A DNA stretch of 64,000 bases, taken from NCBI RefSeq assembly GCF_000473245.1, contig NC_022524.1, positions 3,868,501 to 3,932,500 on the forward strand, written 5' to 3'. Of the stretch, positions 1 through 12,141 are shown one piece after another (position 1 is the first letter of the stretch; the number at the start of each line of letters is the position of its first letter). This DNA comes from Bacillus infantis NRRL B-14911. GTDB lineage: Bacteria; Bacillota; Bacilli; Bacillales; Cytobacillaceae. A model generated the notes under the pieces. The model was not told where the DNA came from, did not search any database, and saw nothing but the letters and a program-made list of their open reading frames with translations. A program made the translations under genes and the position numbers.

Positions 1-37
1 TATGGCCGTCGATGATGACAGGTGACAGTTCCATCAT
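1..37 (-). CDS. yunC: YunC-like DUF1805 protein, 5' end only
   Basis: Only the first 12 codons lie in the window; the gene runs off the left edge. The visible N-terminus (MMELSPVIIDGH) resembles the start of the small DUF1805 protein YunC, and an AAAGGAGTGG ribosome binding site sits just upstream of the ATG at 37. The identity rests mainly on position: in B. subtilis yunC and yunD are neighbours. Function of the family is not established. Confidence 0.55.
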   Translation of the reverse strand, partial: MMELSPVIIDGH

Positions 38-100
38 AAGTATCCACTCCTTTCGCTTCATAACAGATTATGTCAGCAAAAGAAAAAGGGTGCCCGTATA

Positions 101-1453
101 TTACTGAAGCTGCTGCAGTTTCCATTCCAGCAGATGCCGCAGGAAATCGGGAAAGAAATATTCCTTTTCGGCAGCCCTGCGGATTTCAGGGAAAAAGGGA
201 CCGAATGTAAACATGTCCGGGATAGCAAGGGAATAGCTTTTTTCATTGTCGAGCACATGACCGCCAATCTGCATATTCCCCGAAGTATCCATTTCTGCAC
301 CGGTACTGATCATTCTTCCCATGAGGGTACCGCGGAAACCAAGTCCCTTGACCTGTAACTGCTCCCACTCATCACTTTGTGCATGCCGGAGCACTTCCTT
401 CAGCTCAGCCCCTGTCAGCACAACTTTGCTTGGATTGATCGGATGCGGACAGATTCTATGGAGGTCATACAGAGTTGCCTCATTCTTTTCCAGCCCCTCA
501 AGGATCAAGCCTTCATTAAGAAGGGCTGCATCCGCCCCGCACTTCTCCTGCAGTGCTTTACACAAAAGAATGGCAAGCTGCTTTTTGCTCATGCCGCCGT
601 TTGGCAGAGGTGCTGCCGGTACATCAAGGAGGCTTTTTCCCTTCCGATAAAGATTTTCAATGATATGCTCTTCATCATCAGCAGATGGCAGCTCATTTGT
701 ATCATACAGCTGCGCCTTTTTGCCGATGACTGTTTTCGTTTCCGTGTCTATTTCGAGCATAACATGCCCGGCATAAAACCCGTGCTTGCCGGCGGCTGCC
801 AGCAGGCAGCCTTCCGCCATTTTCCCTTCATGCAGAATATGATGGGTATGGCCGCCAAGAATCACATCGGCTTCCGGAAATTCCGCCGCCAGCCTTTCAT
901 CATCATGAATGCCCAGATGTGACAGGATGACGATAATATCGGCCTGTCCCCTTACCTCTGCAAGTACCTTTCGAAGCTCTTCAAAGGGGTCTGTCAGCTT
1001 CCAGCCGAGCAAATCATAGAAATGTTCATAGTTTGCTGTTGCACCGGCAGCAGCCACCTTAAGTCCGCTTACAGTCTCATAAATTGCATAAGGTTTAGCC
1101 CAGTCCGGCCGCCTTCCATCTTTGTAAAAAAGGTTGGCGGTGATAACATCAAAACCCGCTTTCTCATAGAGAGTGTCAAGAGAGTCAAAAGGAAGGGTAA
1201 TTCCTTCATTATTGCCGATGGCAGCAGCAGTGCAGCCTGCCTGATTGAGCAGGTCTGTGTTGCACTTCCCCCCAGTAGCCTCTGTCAGCGGATGCCAGCG
1301 GTCCACATGGTCGCCGATATCGAAAAAGAAGACATCTTCTCCTGCCTCTTCATGCCATTTGCGTCTTTCTGTTAAAAGACGGTGAATCCTCGGCCAGCGG
1401 CTAAAATGGCTGTGCAAATCATTTGTATGGTATATATGGATAACTTCTTTCAA
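101..1453 (-). CDS. yunD: YunD-like metallophosphatase / 5'-nucleotidase family protein
   Basis: Calcineurin-like phosphoesterase followed by a C-terminal 5'-nucleotidase domain. Metal-binding motifs are in order: NDLHSH (about residues 11-16), DIGDHVD (45-51), GNNE (80-83), SHLG (about 178-181) and GGHTHH (200-205), the full dinuclear metal centre. No signal peptide is visible, so it is probably cytoplasmic, unlike secreted 5'-nucleotidases. I prefer a TTG start at 1453 because AGAAGG lies 7 nt upstream; an in-frame ATG at 1480 has no good ribosome binding site. It is followed by yunC as in B. subtilis. The natural substrate is not known from sequence. Confidence 0.85.
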   Translation of the reverse strand: MKEVIHIYHTNDLHSHFSRWPRIHRLLTERRKWHEEAGEDVFFFDIGDHVDRWHPLTEATGGKCNTDLLNQAGCTAAAIGNNEGITLPFDSLDTLYEKAGFDVITANLFYKDGRRPDWAKPYAIYETVSGLKVAAAGATANYEHFYDLLGWKLTDPFEELRKVLAEVRGQADIIVILSHLGIHDDERLAAEFPEADVILGGHTHHILHEGKMAEGCLLAAAGKHGFYAGHVMLEIDTETKTVIGKKAQLYDTNELPSADDEEHIIENLYRKGKSLLDVPAAPLPNGGMSKKQLAILLCKALQEKCGADAALLNEGLILEGLEKNEATLYDLHRICPHPINPSKVVLTGAELKEVLRHAQSDEWEQLQVKGLGFRGTLMGRMISTGAEMDTSGNMQIGGHVLDNEKSYSLAIPDMFTFGPFFPEIRRAAEKEYFFPDFLRHLLEWKLQQLQ

Positions 1454-1528
1454 AGATGAAACCTTCTTTCCTTTTCCCATCAGGCCAATGCAGGCCGAAC
1501 ATCACGGAGGTGCAAGCCTCTCCTCATT

Positions 1529-2374
1529 TTAGAACAAATCAAGCTGCCGGGGAGCCAGGCCTGTATACTCAATCCCCATCATATCGACCAGCTGGAGTGC
1601 ATTGTCTGCCGCATCCCCGCCTGAATTATTATTAAAGACAGCATATACCTTCTTTGTGCTTTTTTCCAGTTCCCTGAGGGCCGGGGCCCAGCCGGAAAGC
1701 TCCTCCTCATTATAGCGGTAGAGATATCTCACTTCCCTCCAGTTCTCCGCATTCTTTTTCTGCCAGCCGTGCACATTCCTTCCATGGAAGCGGACCAGCA
1801 CCTTTCCCGGATGGGTACTCTCCATGACTGTCGGGACAGACCCCTCGCCGGACTGTGGTTCATCGCAGATACTGTGAATCCATTCTTCCTGCTCCATGAA
1901 CCTTAAGGTCTTGTCCTTCATTTCCGGATAGAACCAAGTCTGATTGCGGAATTCCAGGGCACAAGGGATATCATCCATCTGATCCTTGCACCAGCGCAGA
2001 TAATCAACATTTTCCCTGCGGCAGTCAAACCATGGAGGAAATTGAAACAGCGCCATGCAGAGCTTATCCTTGGCGATATAAGGCTGCAAGGACTCCTTAA
2101 AAGCTGTAAACATCTCTTCCTTGCTGTCAAAGGGGATTTCTCCGCGCTGATGCCCAGTCATACCCTGATAGGCTTTAACGATGAATTCAAAGCCGTCAGG
2201 CGTTTCTTCCGTCCATTTATGTGCATTCCTCAGAGGCTGGACAGCATAAAAAGAAGCATCCACCTCTACAATGGGGAAATATGCTGCATATTCCTTCAGC
2301 TTATCACGCGGGGAAATGCCCTTCTTATAAAGACTGTCATGATCCCCCCAGCCTGTGAGTCCAATATTAATCAT
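1529..2374 (-). CDS. yunF: YunF-like DUF72 family protein
   Basis: 281 residues of the DUF72 family (TIM-barrel-like, related to the YecE group). The N-terminal GLTGWGDHDSLY and the central stretches about fish-out residues ALEFRNQTWF and the C-terminal YAVFNNNSGGDAADNA are typical of the family. The start has AGGAGG 7 nt upstream of the ATG at 2374. Biochemical function of DUF72 proteins is unproven. It lies between yunD and the suf operon, as in B. subtilis, but is separated from sufB by a terminator, so it has its own transcription unit with yunD/yunC. Confidence 0.85.
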   Translation of the reverse strand: MINIGLTGWGDHDSLYKKGISPRDKLKEYAAYFPIVEVDASFYAVQPLRNAHKWTEETPDGFEFIVKAYQGMTGHQRGEIPFDSKEEMFTAFKESLQPYIAKDKLCMALFQFPPWFDCRRENVDYLRWCKDQMDDIPCALEFRNQTWFYPEMKDKTLRFMEQEEWIHSICDEPQSGEGSVPTVMESTHPGKVLVRFHGRNVHGWQKKNAENWREVRYLYRYNEEELSGWAPALRELEKSTKKVYAVFNNNSGGDAADNALQLVDMMGIEYTGLAPRQLDLF

Positions 2375-2508
2375 GCTGCCGCCTCCTTTCTGTTCTCTAT
2401 GTAACGTTCTATTTTCCCTCTTTCACGTCTGGAAAAACCACGAAGCACTCCTGCCTTCATTATACAAGAACAACCGCCAGGCCGCTTTTAAGGTGCCTTT
2501 AAAAGAGC

Positions 2509-2538
2509 AAAAAACCCATCCGGCAATAACCGGATGGG
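2509..2538 (-). terminator. Terminator of the suf operon
   Basis: A perfect 9-bp stem CCCATCCGG/CCGGATGGG (2515-2523 with 2530-2538) and six-base loop, followed on the minus strand by a run of six T. It lies 12 nt after the sufB stop codon. Confidence 0.85.
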
Positions 2539-2549
2539 CCCAAGCTTGA

Positions 2550-3947
2550 TCAGCCGATGGAACCTTCCATCTCGAACTTGATCAGGCGGTTCATTTCAAC
2601 TGCATATTCCATTGGAAGCTCTTTTGTAAATGGCTCGATGAAGCCCATTACGATCATTTCAGTTGCTTCTTCTTCGGAGATGCCGCGGCTCATCAGATAG
2701 AACAGCTGCTCTTCCGAAACCTTTGATACCTTCGCTTCGTGTTCAAGCGAGATGTTATCATTCAGGATTTCATTGTAAGGGATTGTATCAGAAGTAGACT
2801 GATTATCCATGATCAACGTATCGCACTCAATGTTTGCACGAGCGCCTTCCGCTTTGCGGCCGAAGTGCACGATCCCGCGGTATGTTACTTTACCGCCCTG
2901 CTTGGAGATTGATTTTGATACGATTGTAGAAGAAGTATTTGGAGCAAGGTGGATCATTTTTGCCCCGGCATCCTGGTGCTGGCCTTTCCCTGCAAGTGCA
3001 ATGGAAAGGGTCATTCCGCGGGCGCCTTCTCCTTTAAGGATAACTGCCGGATATTTCATTGTCAGCTTGGAGCCGATATTTCCGTCGATCCATTCCATTG
3101 TAGCATTGGCTTCACATACAGCCCTTTTTGTTACAAGGTTGTATACGTTGTTTGCCCAGTTCTGGATTGTCGTATAGCGGCAGTACGCATCCTTTTTGAT
3201 GATGATTTCTACAACGGCACTGTGAAGAGAGTTCGTTGTGTAGACTGGAGCTGTACATCCTTCAACATAGTGGACATGGGCGCCTTCATCCACGATGATG
3301 AGCGTGCGCTCGAACTGCCCCATATTTTCTGAGTTGATGCGGAAGTAAGCCTGAAGCGGAGTATCTACCTTTACGCCTTTTGGCACGTAGATGAAAGAAC
3401 CGCCTGACCATACCGCAGAGTTCAGAGCCGCAAACTTATTGTCGGTCGGAGGGATTACCTTCGCCCAGTGCTCGCGGAAAAGATCTTCGTTTTCCCTCAA
3501 AGCAGAATCTGTATCCTTGAATACGATTCCTTTTGCTTCAAGGTCTTCCTGCATATTATGGTAAACAACCTCTGACTCGTACTGCGCAGAAACACCTGCA
3601 AGGTATTTTTGCTCTGCTTCCGGGATGCCAAGCTTGTCAAACGTCTGCTTGATCTCTTCAGGCACTTCGTCCCATGAGCGTTCTGTCTTTTCAGAAGGCT
3701 TTACATAATAAGTGATTTCATCAAAGTTTAATGACGCTAGATCTCCGCCCCATTGAGGCATTGGCATGTTGTAGAAATGTTCAAGAGATTTTAAACGGAA
3801 GTCAAGCATCCACTGAGGCTCTTCTTTCAGCTTTGAAATTTCCTCTACGATTTCCTTCGTCAAACCACGTTTTGAGCGGAAAATGGAAACGTCTTTATCG
3901 GCAAATCCGTATTTATAATCACCGATTTCAGGCATCTTTTTTGCCAT
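2550..3947 (-). CDS. sufB: Fe-S cluster assembly scaffold SufB
   Basis: 465 residues, the usual length of Bacillus SufB. It forms the SufBC2D scaffold on which Fe-S clusters are built in the cytoplasm. The C-terminal half carries the SufB/SufD beta-helix core, with the family-typical [19 protein letters not shown] segment and the closing helical region. It is the last gene of sufC-sufD-sufS-sufU-sufB, all on the minus strand with short gaps or overlaps, the standard Firmicute order. This is the only Fe-S assembly system in most Bacilli and essential in B. subtilis, so it probably is here too. Confidence 0.97.
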   Translation of the reverse strand: MAKKMPEIGDYKYGFADKDVSIFRSKRGLTKEIVEEISKLKEEPQWMLDFRLKSLEHFYNMPMPQWGGDLASLNFDEITYYVKPSEKTERSWDEVPEEIKQTFDKLGIPEAEQKYLAGVSAQYESEVVYHNMQEDLEAKGIVFKDTDSALRENEDLFREHWAKVIPPTDNKFAALNSAVWSGGSFIYVPKGVKVDTPLQAYFRINSENMGQFERTLIIVDEGAHVHYVEGCTAPVYTTNSLHSAVVEIIIKKDAYCRYTTIQNWANNVYNLVTKRAVCEANATMEWIDGNIGSKLTMKYPAVILKGEGARGMTLSIALAGKGQHQDAGAKMIHLAPNTSSTIVSKSISKQGGKVTYRGIVHFGRKAEGARANIECDTLIMDNQSTSDTIPYNEILNDNISLEHEAKVSKVSEEQLFYLMSRGISEEEATEMIVMGFIEPFTKELPMEYAVEMNRLIKFEMEGSIG

Positions 3948-3999
3948 CGTCGTTTTCCTCCATTCAGGGCAGACAGGGCCTTGGACCCTGTATTGCCGT

Positions 4000-6972
<2,973 letters not shown>

Positions 6973-6989
6973 CGTGATCCCCCTAACGC

Positions 6990-7775
6990 TTACGCTTCTT
7001 GCCCTACAGTTTCGTCTTCAATGCCAAGTTCTTTCTTGATCCAGTCATAACCTTCAGCCTCAAGGCGCTGTGCCAGCTCAGGCCCGCCAGATTTAACGAT
7101 GCGGCCCTGCATCATGACATGCACATGGTCAGGAGTGATGTAGTTAAGAAGGCGCTGATAGTGAGTGATGATCAGGCAGCCGAAGTCTTCTCCGCGCATT
7201 TCATTGATCCCTTTGGAAACAACCTTCAGGGCATCGATATCCAATCCGGAGTCGATCTCATCAAGAATGGCGATTTTAGGTTCGATCATCATCAGCTGAA
7301 GGATTTCGTTCCGCTTTTTCTCGCCTCCGGAGAAGCCTTCGTTCAGATAGCGCTGTGCCATATCCTGATCCATTTCAAGGAAGTCCATCTTGCTGTCCAT
7401 CTTGCGGATGAATTTCATCAAAGAAATTTCATTGCCTTCTTCCATGCGGCTGTTGATTGCAGAACGCAGGAAGTCCGCATTTGTAACTCCGCTGATTTCA
7501 CTTGGATACTGCATGGCAAGAAACAGGCCTGCACGCGCACGCTCATCCACTTCCATCTCAAGTACATCTTCGTTATCCAATTCAATGCTTCCTGAGGTTA
7601 CCTCATATTTAGGATGTCCCATGATTGCAGAAGAAAGGGTTGATTTACCAGTTCCGTTAGGACCCATAATCGCATGGATTTCTCCGCCTTTCACTTCAAG
7701 GTTGACCCCTTTAAGAATTTCTTTGTCCTCAATAGAAACATGAAGATCATTAATTTTAAGTGTAGATCCAGCCAT
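6990..7775 (-). CDS. sufC: Fe-S assembly ATPase SufC
   Basis: 261-residue ABC-type ATPase with Walker A GPNGTGKS (38-45), signature FSGGEKKR (148-155) and Walker B with the SufC-typical LDEIDSGLD (171-179). It is cytoplasmic and drives conformational change of SufB/SufD rather than transport. First gene of the suf operon. I chose the ATG at 7775 (MAGSTLKIND), which has GGAGGT 6 nt upstream; a second ATG at 7778 is only 3 nt from that site, and an upstream in-frame start at 7841 would add unrelated residues. Confidence 0.97.
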   Translation of the reverse strand: MAGSTLKINDLHVSIEDKEILKGVNLEVKGGEIHAIMGPNGTGKSTLSSAIMGHPKYEVTSGSIELDNEDVLEMEVDERARAGLFLAMQYPSEISGVTNADFLRSAINSRMEEGNEISLMKFIRKMDSKMDFLEMDQDMAQRYLNEGFSGGEKKRNEILQLMMIEPKIAILDEIDSGLDIDALKVVSKGINEMRGEDFGCLIITHYQRLLNYITPDHVHVMMQGRIVKSGGPELAQRLEAEGYDWIKKELGIEDETVGQEA

Positions 7776-7856
7776 CATTATACCTCCGTCAATAAAAAAG
7801 ATTTGTATATACCGGCAAGAGCCGCAAATCTCTATTCTCATTTTATTCTCATTACA

Positions 7857-7885
7857 ATCTTATAACAAATAGAAAGTGTTAGCAA
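7857..7885 (-). promoter_or_regulatory. Candidate sigma-A promoter of suf operon
   Basis: On the minus strand TTGCTA (7880-7885) and TAAGAT (7857-7862) are 17 bp apart, each 4/6 to consensus. Between it and sufC the leader holds a direct repeat TGAGAATA-AAA-TGAGAATA (about 7837-7855) that may be an operator half-site pair, though it is not a proper Fur palindrome. Inferred from motif only. Confidence 0.35.
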
Positions 7886-8127
7886 CTCTTTAACAACACG
7901 CAGATAGTATTAATTATCTGGTAAGAACTTTTATTGGCTAAACCCTTTCCGCTTCCCTGGATCCAAAACTGGAAATCCAGGCATGTCCAAACTATTTTTC
8001 CCTGCAGAGCAGCTTTCAATGTACATGAATTCAGTTGCAGCCCCTTCAGTTTAACATAAGTATGGACCGGGCTCCTACTGTTCAGGGAAAAAACGGGCTA
8101 TATTGTTACTGCTTTATACTAAAAGAA
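7886..8127. other. Intergenic region upstream of suf
   Basis: No coding region with a credible start and codon use. One inverted repeat, CCTGGAT/ATCCAGG near 7958-7984, could form a hairpin on either strand. Nothing else recognised. Confidence 0.4.
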
Positions 8128-8153
8128 AAACCAGTGCGGCATCACACTGGTTT
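8128..8153 (-). terminator. Terminator after 50-residue small gene
   Basis: Perfect 9-bp stem AAACCAGTG/CACTGGTTT with an 8-nt loop, followed on the minus strand by TTTTTCTTTT. It lies 33 nt after the stop of the small gene at 8186-8338. Confidence 0.75.
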
Positions 8154-8185
8154 CAACTGTTTTTCTTCCTTATTATATATAATTC

Positions 8186-8338
8186 TTAAGAATGTACTTT
8201 TCTTTCCAGATCCGCTACCATACGCTGGCTTTTCAGATAGTCCTGCTCGCGCCGTTTTTCTACGCTCATCCTTACATCATGTTTCCGGCTGTATACCTCA
8301 TAGCCGACACCGTGGGCACTGTGCATCGCTTTTTCCAT
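8186..8338 (-). CDS. Small uncharacterised basic protein (50 residues)
   Basis: Short reading frame, MEKAMHSAHGVGYEVYSRKH at the N-terminus, then a strongly charged, probably helical C-terminus rich in K, R and E. Support: ATG start, a clean rho-independent terminator 33 nt downstream on the same strand, and amino-acid composition unlike random sequence. Weakness: no good ribosome binding site directly before the ATG; the frame stays open upstream and an in-frame TTG at 8356 would give the N-terminal extension MNYTSE. Family not recognised. It stands alone between suf and yurZ. Confidence 0.45.
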   Translation of the reverse strand: MEKAMHSAHGVGYEVYSRKHDVRMSVEKRREQDYLKSQRMVADLERKVHS

Positions 8339-8603
8339 TTCACTTGTGTAATTCAAGTCCAGCTGACTGATAGTAAATCAATCCTTTCAATTTTGTCGCT
8401 TCCGCGATTTATTTTACTCATGGAATATCGTAACACTCCTTCTATACCACGCTCAAACAGGAAAAAACCTCATTTTGTATAATTCATTAAGGTATCCCCT
8501 CTTGAAGGGACCTCATCTCCGCCATCCTTACAATTCCGGCTGAATTCTTCCAAATAAAGGTTGTCTCTCCCCCAAGAGTCCATAACGCATGCAAAAAAGG
8601 AAA
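8339..8603. other. Intergenic region, 5' leader of the small gene
   Basis: Holds the presumed promoter and leader of the 50-residue gene. A short GGTATCCCCTCTTGAAGGGAC inverted element near 8492 is the only visible structure. No gene supported on either strand. Confidence 0.4.
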
Positions 8604-8626
8604 CAGCCCTGCTTCAGACAGGGCTG
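8604..8626 (-). terminator. Terminator of yurZ
   Basis: Perfect 8-bp stem CAGCCCTG/CAGGGCTG, then TTTCCTTTTTT on the minus strand, 22 nt after the yurZ stop. Confidence 0.8.
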
Positions 8627-8647
8627 CTTTATCATATAGATTGGCTT

Positions 8648-9025
8648 TTACTGCTTCATCTGCCCCTGATTCAATTCATCCATTGCTTCCTGCACAAGGG
8701 TGACTGCCTGGCTCATCGCTGCGCCGCCGCCAAAAGCCGCTGTGACGCCGACTGCTTCGAGCACCTCTTCCTCACTAGCCCCCTGGTCAAGGCAGCCTTT
8801 CACATGATAAATAATGCAGTATTCATCCTGTGAATACAGGCTGATTCCAAGGGCAATCAGCTGCTTTTGCTTTTGAGAGAGGCTGCCTTCTTTAAAGCAT
8901 GCCTCAGTGAATGCGTTATAATGCTGGGCAAGGTCCGGCATTTTTTGTGTAAATGTGCCAAGGCCCATTTTATAGTCATGAAGAGCTGCTTCGATTGAAT
9001 TTGACGGTTCGTATGAATGCTCCAT
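8648..9025 (-). CDS. yurZ: Carboxymuconolactone decarboxylase / AhpD-like protein YurZ
   Basis: 125 residues of the AhpD-like fold. The core [20 protein letters not shown] resembles the family motif ExxCxxCxxxH with changes: only one cysteine (C in [11 protein letters not shown]) lies at the first position and the second is displaced, so peroxidase activity of the AhpD kind is uncertain. Position between suf and metQ matches yurZ of B. subtilis. The ATG at 9025 is preferred because GGAGTGG lies 6-7 nt upstream; the in-frame ATG at 9061 has no such site. Function unproven. Confidence 0.8.
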   Translation of the reverse strand: MEHSYEPSNSIEAALHDYKMGLGTFTQKMPDLAQHYNAFTEACFKEGSLSQKQKQLIALGISLYSQDEYCIIYHVKGCLDQGASEEEVLEAVGVTAAFGGGAAMSQAVTLVQEAMDELNQGQMKQ

Positions 9026-9124
9026 TCGTGTCCACTCCATTCCTGAAATCTTTAACATCATTAGTATGTTTTATTTTCAGAAATGCTATGCGGGCTCGAC
9101 ATGGCTGTTTTTTGGCATAGGAAA

Positions 9125-9152
9125 AGGCAGCCTGCATTCTCAGCGGCTGCCT
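9125..9152 (-). terminator. Terminator of metNPQ
   Basis: Stem AGGCAGCC/GGCTGCCT with T-rich flanks on both strands (TTTTTC on plus, TTTTCC on minus). It lies 11 nt after the metQ stop and could act in both directions. Confidence 0.75.
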
Positions 9153-9162
9153 TTTTCTATTA

Positions 9163-10011
9163 TTACTCAGATACAGGAACGACTGCACCTTCGTATTTTT
9201 CAAGGATGAAATCCTGGATTTCTTTAGAGTGGAGCACTTCGACAAGTGCCTTAACCGCTTCTTTATCTTCGTCGCCGCTCTTAACAGCGATGACGTTCAC
9301 ATATGGAGATTCCTTGTCTTCGATTGCAATTGAATCTTCAATTGGGTTTAAGCCTGCATCAATAGCATAGTTAGAGTTGATCAGAACTGCATCGCCTTCA
9401 TCGTTGTTGTAGATCTGCGGAAGGAGGGAAGCTTCATATTCTGTATCAAACTCAAGATTTTTCTCGTTCGTTTCGATATCGTCAATTGTTGCCTTGATTT
9501 TATCTACGCCTTCTTTAAGCGTGATAAGGCCTTCTTTTTCAAGCATAGTCAGGATACGGCCGTGATCAGCAACTGAATTGCTCATCAGGACTTTCGCACC
9601 GTCTGGAAGTTCATCAAGGCTCTTGTATTTCTTTGAATACACACCGATCGGCTCAATGTGGATTCCGCCTGCATTGACGAAATCATAGTCATTTTCTTCA
9701 ATTTGCGCTTCAAGGTACGGGATATGCTGGAAATAGTTTGCATCAAGCTCTCCGGAATTCAATGCTTGGTTAGGCAGGATATAGTCCTGGAATGTTACGA
9801 CTTCAAGTTCAATGCCCTTTTCTTCCAAAAGCGGCTTAGCTTCTTCAAGAATTTCAGCGTGCGGGACATTGGAAGCTCCCACAACCAGTTTGGATGTTTC
9901 TTCTTTCCCGCTGTCCGCATTTCCGCCGTCAGCATTATCTTCAGATGTTCCGCATGCTGAAATGACGAGCGCTACGGCAAGTGCCAATACAAGTGATAAC
10001 CATTTTTTCAT
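9163..10011 (-). CDS. metQ: Methionine ABC transporter substrate-binding lipoprotein MetQ
   Basis: 282 residues of the NlpA/MetQ family. The signal peptide ends in a lipobox (VISAC, C20), so the protein is anchored outside the membrane by a lipid, where it captures methionine for MetNP. A short Ser/Asp/Gly-rich linker follows, then the type II binding-protein fold starting VVGASNVPHAEIL. Last gene of metN-metP-metQ, which lies behind a SAM riboswitch, so it should be off when SAM is plentiful. Matches yusA of B. subtilis in position. Confidence 0.95.
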   Translation of the reverse strand: MKKWLSLVLALAVALVISACGTSEDNADGGNADSGKEETSKLVVGASNVPHAEILEEAKPLLEEKGIELEVVTFQDYILPNQALNSGELDANYFQHIPYLEAQIEENDYDFVNAGGIHIEPIGVYSKKYKSLDELPDGAKVLMSNSVADHGRILTMLEKEGLITLKEGVDKIKATIDDIETNEKNLEFDTEYEASLLPQIYNNDEGDAVLINSNYAIDAGLNPIEDSIAIEDKESPYVNVIAVKSGDEDKEAVKALVEVLHSKEIQDFILEKYEGAVVPVSE

Positions 10012-10026
10012 TAGTTAAGTCTCCTT

Positions 10027-10695
10027 TTATCGTTTGTCTAGTTTAGAAGTTATGATATCTCCAATTACTTGGAGGATAAACACAATCAGCAGGATGACGA
10101 TGGTCGCCATCAAGGTTACATCAAAGCGGTTCCGCTGGAAGCCTTCCAGATAAGCAAGGTTCCCAAGTCCTCCTGCACCGATGACTCCTGCCATTGCGGT
10201 AAAGCCCACAAGCGAGATGGCTGTAACAGTAATGCCCGATACAAGAGCCGGCATGGATTCAGGGAGGAGCACCTTAAAGATGATTGTGCTCGTTCTTGCA
10301 CCCATTGACTTGGCTGCTTCAATGACGCCTTTATCAATTTCCCGCAAAGCAATTTCAACCATACGGGCATAAAATGGTGCCGCACCGATGATCAGTGCAG
10401 GCAAGGCGGCATTTTCTCCGATCATGCTGCCCACAAGGAATTTCGTGAACGGGATCAGCAATACGATTAAAATGATGAACGGGATGGACCTGAATACATT
10501 GACAAACGCCGCTATAATTTTATTGATGAGTGCATTTTGCCAGATGTTCCCCCTGGAAGTAAGGAAAAGCAGCAGGCCGAGCACAATCCCCAATACGAAT
10601 GTAACCAGTACAGAAATGCCAGTCATATAAAGCGTTTCATTCGTTGCTTCCCACATCTTATCCCAGTTAACATTTGGGAAAAATTCATTAAGCAT
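10027..10695 (-). CDS. metP: Methionine ABC transporter permease MetP (MetI)
   Basis: 222-residue inner-membrane permease with about five hydrophobic segments and the EAA loop (EAAKSMGARTSTIIFKVLLP) that docks on the ATPase. It overlaps metN by 8 nt and ends 15 nt before metQ, so the three are co-transcribed and probably translationally coupled. Family length and motif leave little doubt about its role. Confidence 0.95.
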   Translation of the reverse strand: MLNEFFPNVNWDKMWEATNETLYMTGISVLVTFVLGIVLGLLLFLTSRGNIWQNALINKIIAAFVNVFRSIPFIILIVLLIPFTKFLVGSMIGENAALPALIIGAAPFYARMVEIALREIDKGVIEAAKSMGARTSTIIFKVLLPESMPALVSGITVTAISLVGFTAMAGVIGAGGLGNLAYLEGFQRNRFDVTLMATIVILLIVFILQVIGDIITSKLDKR

Positions 10696-11713
10696 TCGAA
10701 ATCACCTCCACGCCAACCTGCTGTGCATGGATATATTCAATCGCTTTGGCAATTTCGTCAGCCTGCCCATCTAGATGGATGAACAATGTTCCATAAGAGC
10801 CGTTTTGAGTCTGCGAGATTTTCCCTTGAAGGATATTAACTGTCAACTCAAAGGAACGGATCAGATTCGTGATGAGCGGCTGTTCAGCCGATTCCCCGAC
10901 GAAGGACAGCTGTACGACTTTTCCATGCGGATACAATCCAAGCAAGGCCTCTGCAGTCTCTTTTGTTTCCTCAGGTTCTGTGACCTGCTGGACGAATCTC
11001 TTTGTGATCTGCTCGCGCGGATTTTTAAACACTTCCAGGACAGGGCCGATTTCCACGGCCTTTCCGCCTTCCATGACAGCTACCCGATGGCAGATCTTCC
11101 TGATTACATGCATTTCATGAGTAATAAGTACAATGGTCAGTCCCAGGCGGCTGTTGATGTCCACTAGCAGATCCAGAATGGAATCCGTTGTCTGCGGGTC
11201 AAGCGCCGAGGTTGCCTCATCGCACAGAAGCACCTTCGGGTTATTCGCAAGCGCCCTGGCAATCCCGACGCGTTGCTTCTGCCCGCCGCTCAGCTGGGAA
11301 GGGTAAGCATCCTCACGGCCGTCAAGGCCGACAAGGTTGATGAGCTCATTTACTCTTTTTTCTCTTTCCTGGCGCGCAACCCCCGCAATTTCCAGCGGGA
11401 ATGCAATATTGTCTCTTACGGTCCTTGACCAGAGAAGGTTAAAGTGCTGGAAGATCATGCTGATTTCCTGGCGCGCTTTGCGCAGCTCCGCACCCCTGAT
11501 TTTTGAGATCTCCCTGCCGGCTACCGTAACCGTTCCCTCTGAGGGAAGCTCAAGCCCGTTCAGCATCCGGATCAAGGTGCTTTTCCCTGCACCGCTGTAG
11601 CCGATCACTCCGAAGATTTCACCTTCCTTGATTTCAAGGTTGACATCATCAACTGCTTTGACCGGGCCTTTTTTTGACGAATATATCTTTTTAACATCTT
11701 TTATTGAAATCAA
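10688..11713 (-). CDS. metN: Methionine ABC transporter ATP-binding protein MetN
   Basis: 341 residues. ATPase domain with Walker A GYSGAGKS (38-45), signature LSGGQKQR (140-147) and Walker B LLCDEATS (161-168). From about residue 260 a C-terminal NIL/ACT-like domain follows; in this family it binds methionine and inhibits transport when the cell is replete. First gene of the operon, 150 nt downstream of an S-box terminator, giving double control: transcript attenuation by SAM and allosteric inhibition by methionine. Confidence 0.96.
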   Translation of the reverse strand: MISIKDVKKIYSSKKGPVKAVDDVNLEIKEGEIFGVIGYSGAGKSTLIRMLNGLELPSEGTVTVAGREISKIRGAELRKARQEISMIFQHFNLLWSRTVRDNIAFPLEIAGVARQEREKRVNELINLVGLDGREDAYPSQLSGGQKQRVGIARALANNPKVLLCDEATSALDPQTTDSILDLLVDINSRLGLTIVLITHEMHVIRKICHRVAVMEGGKAVEIGPVLEVFKNPREQITKRFVQQVTEPEETKETAEALLGLYPHGKVVQLSFVGESAEQPLITNLIRSFELTVNILQGKISQTQNGSYGTLFIHLDGQADEIAKAIEYIHAQQVGVEVISNA

Positions 11714-11862
11714 TTGCCGTATTCACCTCTTTTATATCCAATTAGACAAATGGCTTTACAGAGATATATCATCCTGCCAATCCCCATAAGAGTAGTTTCC
11801 TGAAACCAGGGCAAGATTATTCCATGGCTTCAAGACAGGAGACTTTTCTGTAAAAATAAAAA

Positions 11863-12016
11863 TGCCTTTCTGCATGTGAGCAGAAAGGCATGATGGAAAA
11901 ACCTTTCTCTCATCTGCCAAAGCTAAAAGCTTTGTGTGAATTGGCACCATTTCAATAAACATTGACGGTTGCCGGGCTTCATCGGGCACATCCCTCCACC
12001 TCTCTTGATAAGAGCT
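11863..12016 (-). promoter_or_regulatory. SAM-I (S-box) riboswitch of metNPQ
   Basis: On the minus strand the leader starts with the P1/kink region CTCTTATCAAGAG-AGGTGGAGGGA and has the conserved core GATGAAGCCCGGCAACC, then a long P3/P4 part and a terminator stem GCCTTTCTGC/GCAGAAAGGC (11864-11889) followed by a T-rich stretch. This is the classic S-box layout: SAM binding lets the terminator form and shuts off the transporter operon. Confidence 0.93.
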
Positions 12017-12141
12017 ATCATATATGAAGTTCATTTTCATTCATTAGCCATTTTTGAATTACGAGTGCTATCGTATCATGGATGAAAAAGGGTGTCAACA
12101 ACAAAGTTTAATTCTAAAAATTACCGGCTGAATCCTGAAGT

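Noticed and set aside
7837-7856. TGAGAATA direct repeat before sufC as a Fur box
   Set aside because: Fur needs an inverted 7-1-7 arrangement; this is a direct repeat.
11756-12040. 94-codon reading frame on the minus strand before metN
   Set aside because: It translates the S-box riboswitch and its terminator; the RNA structure explains the sequence.
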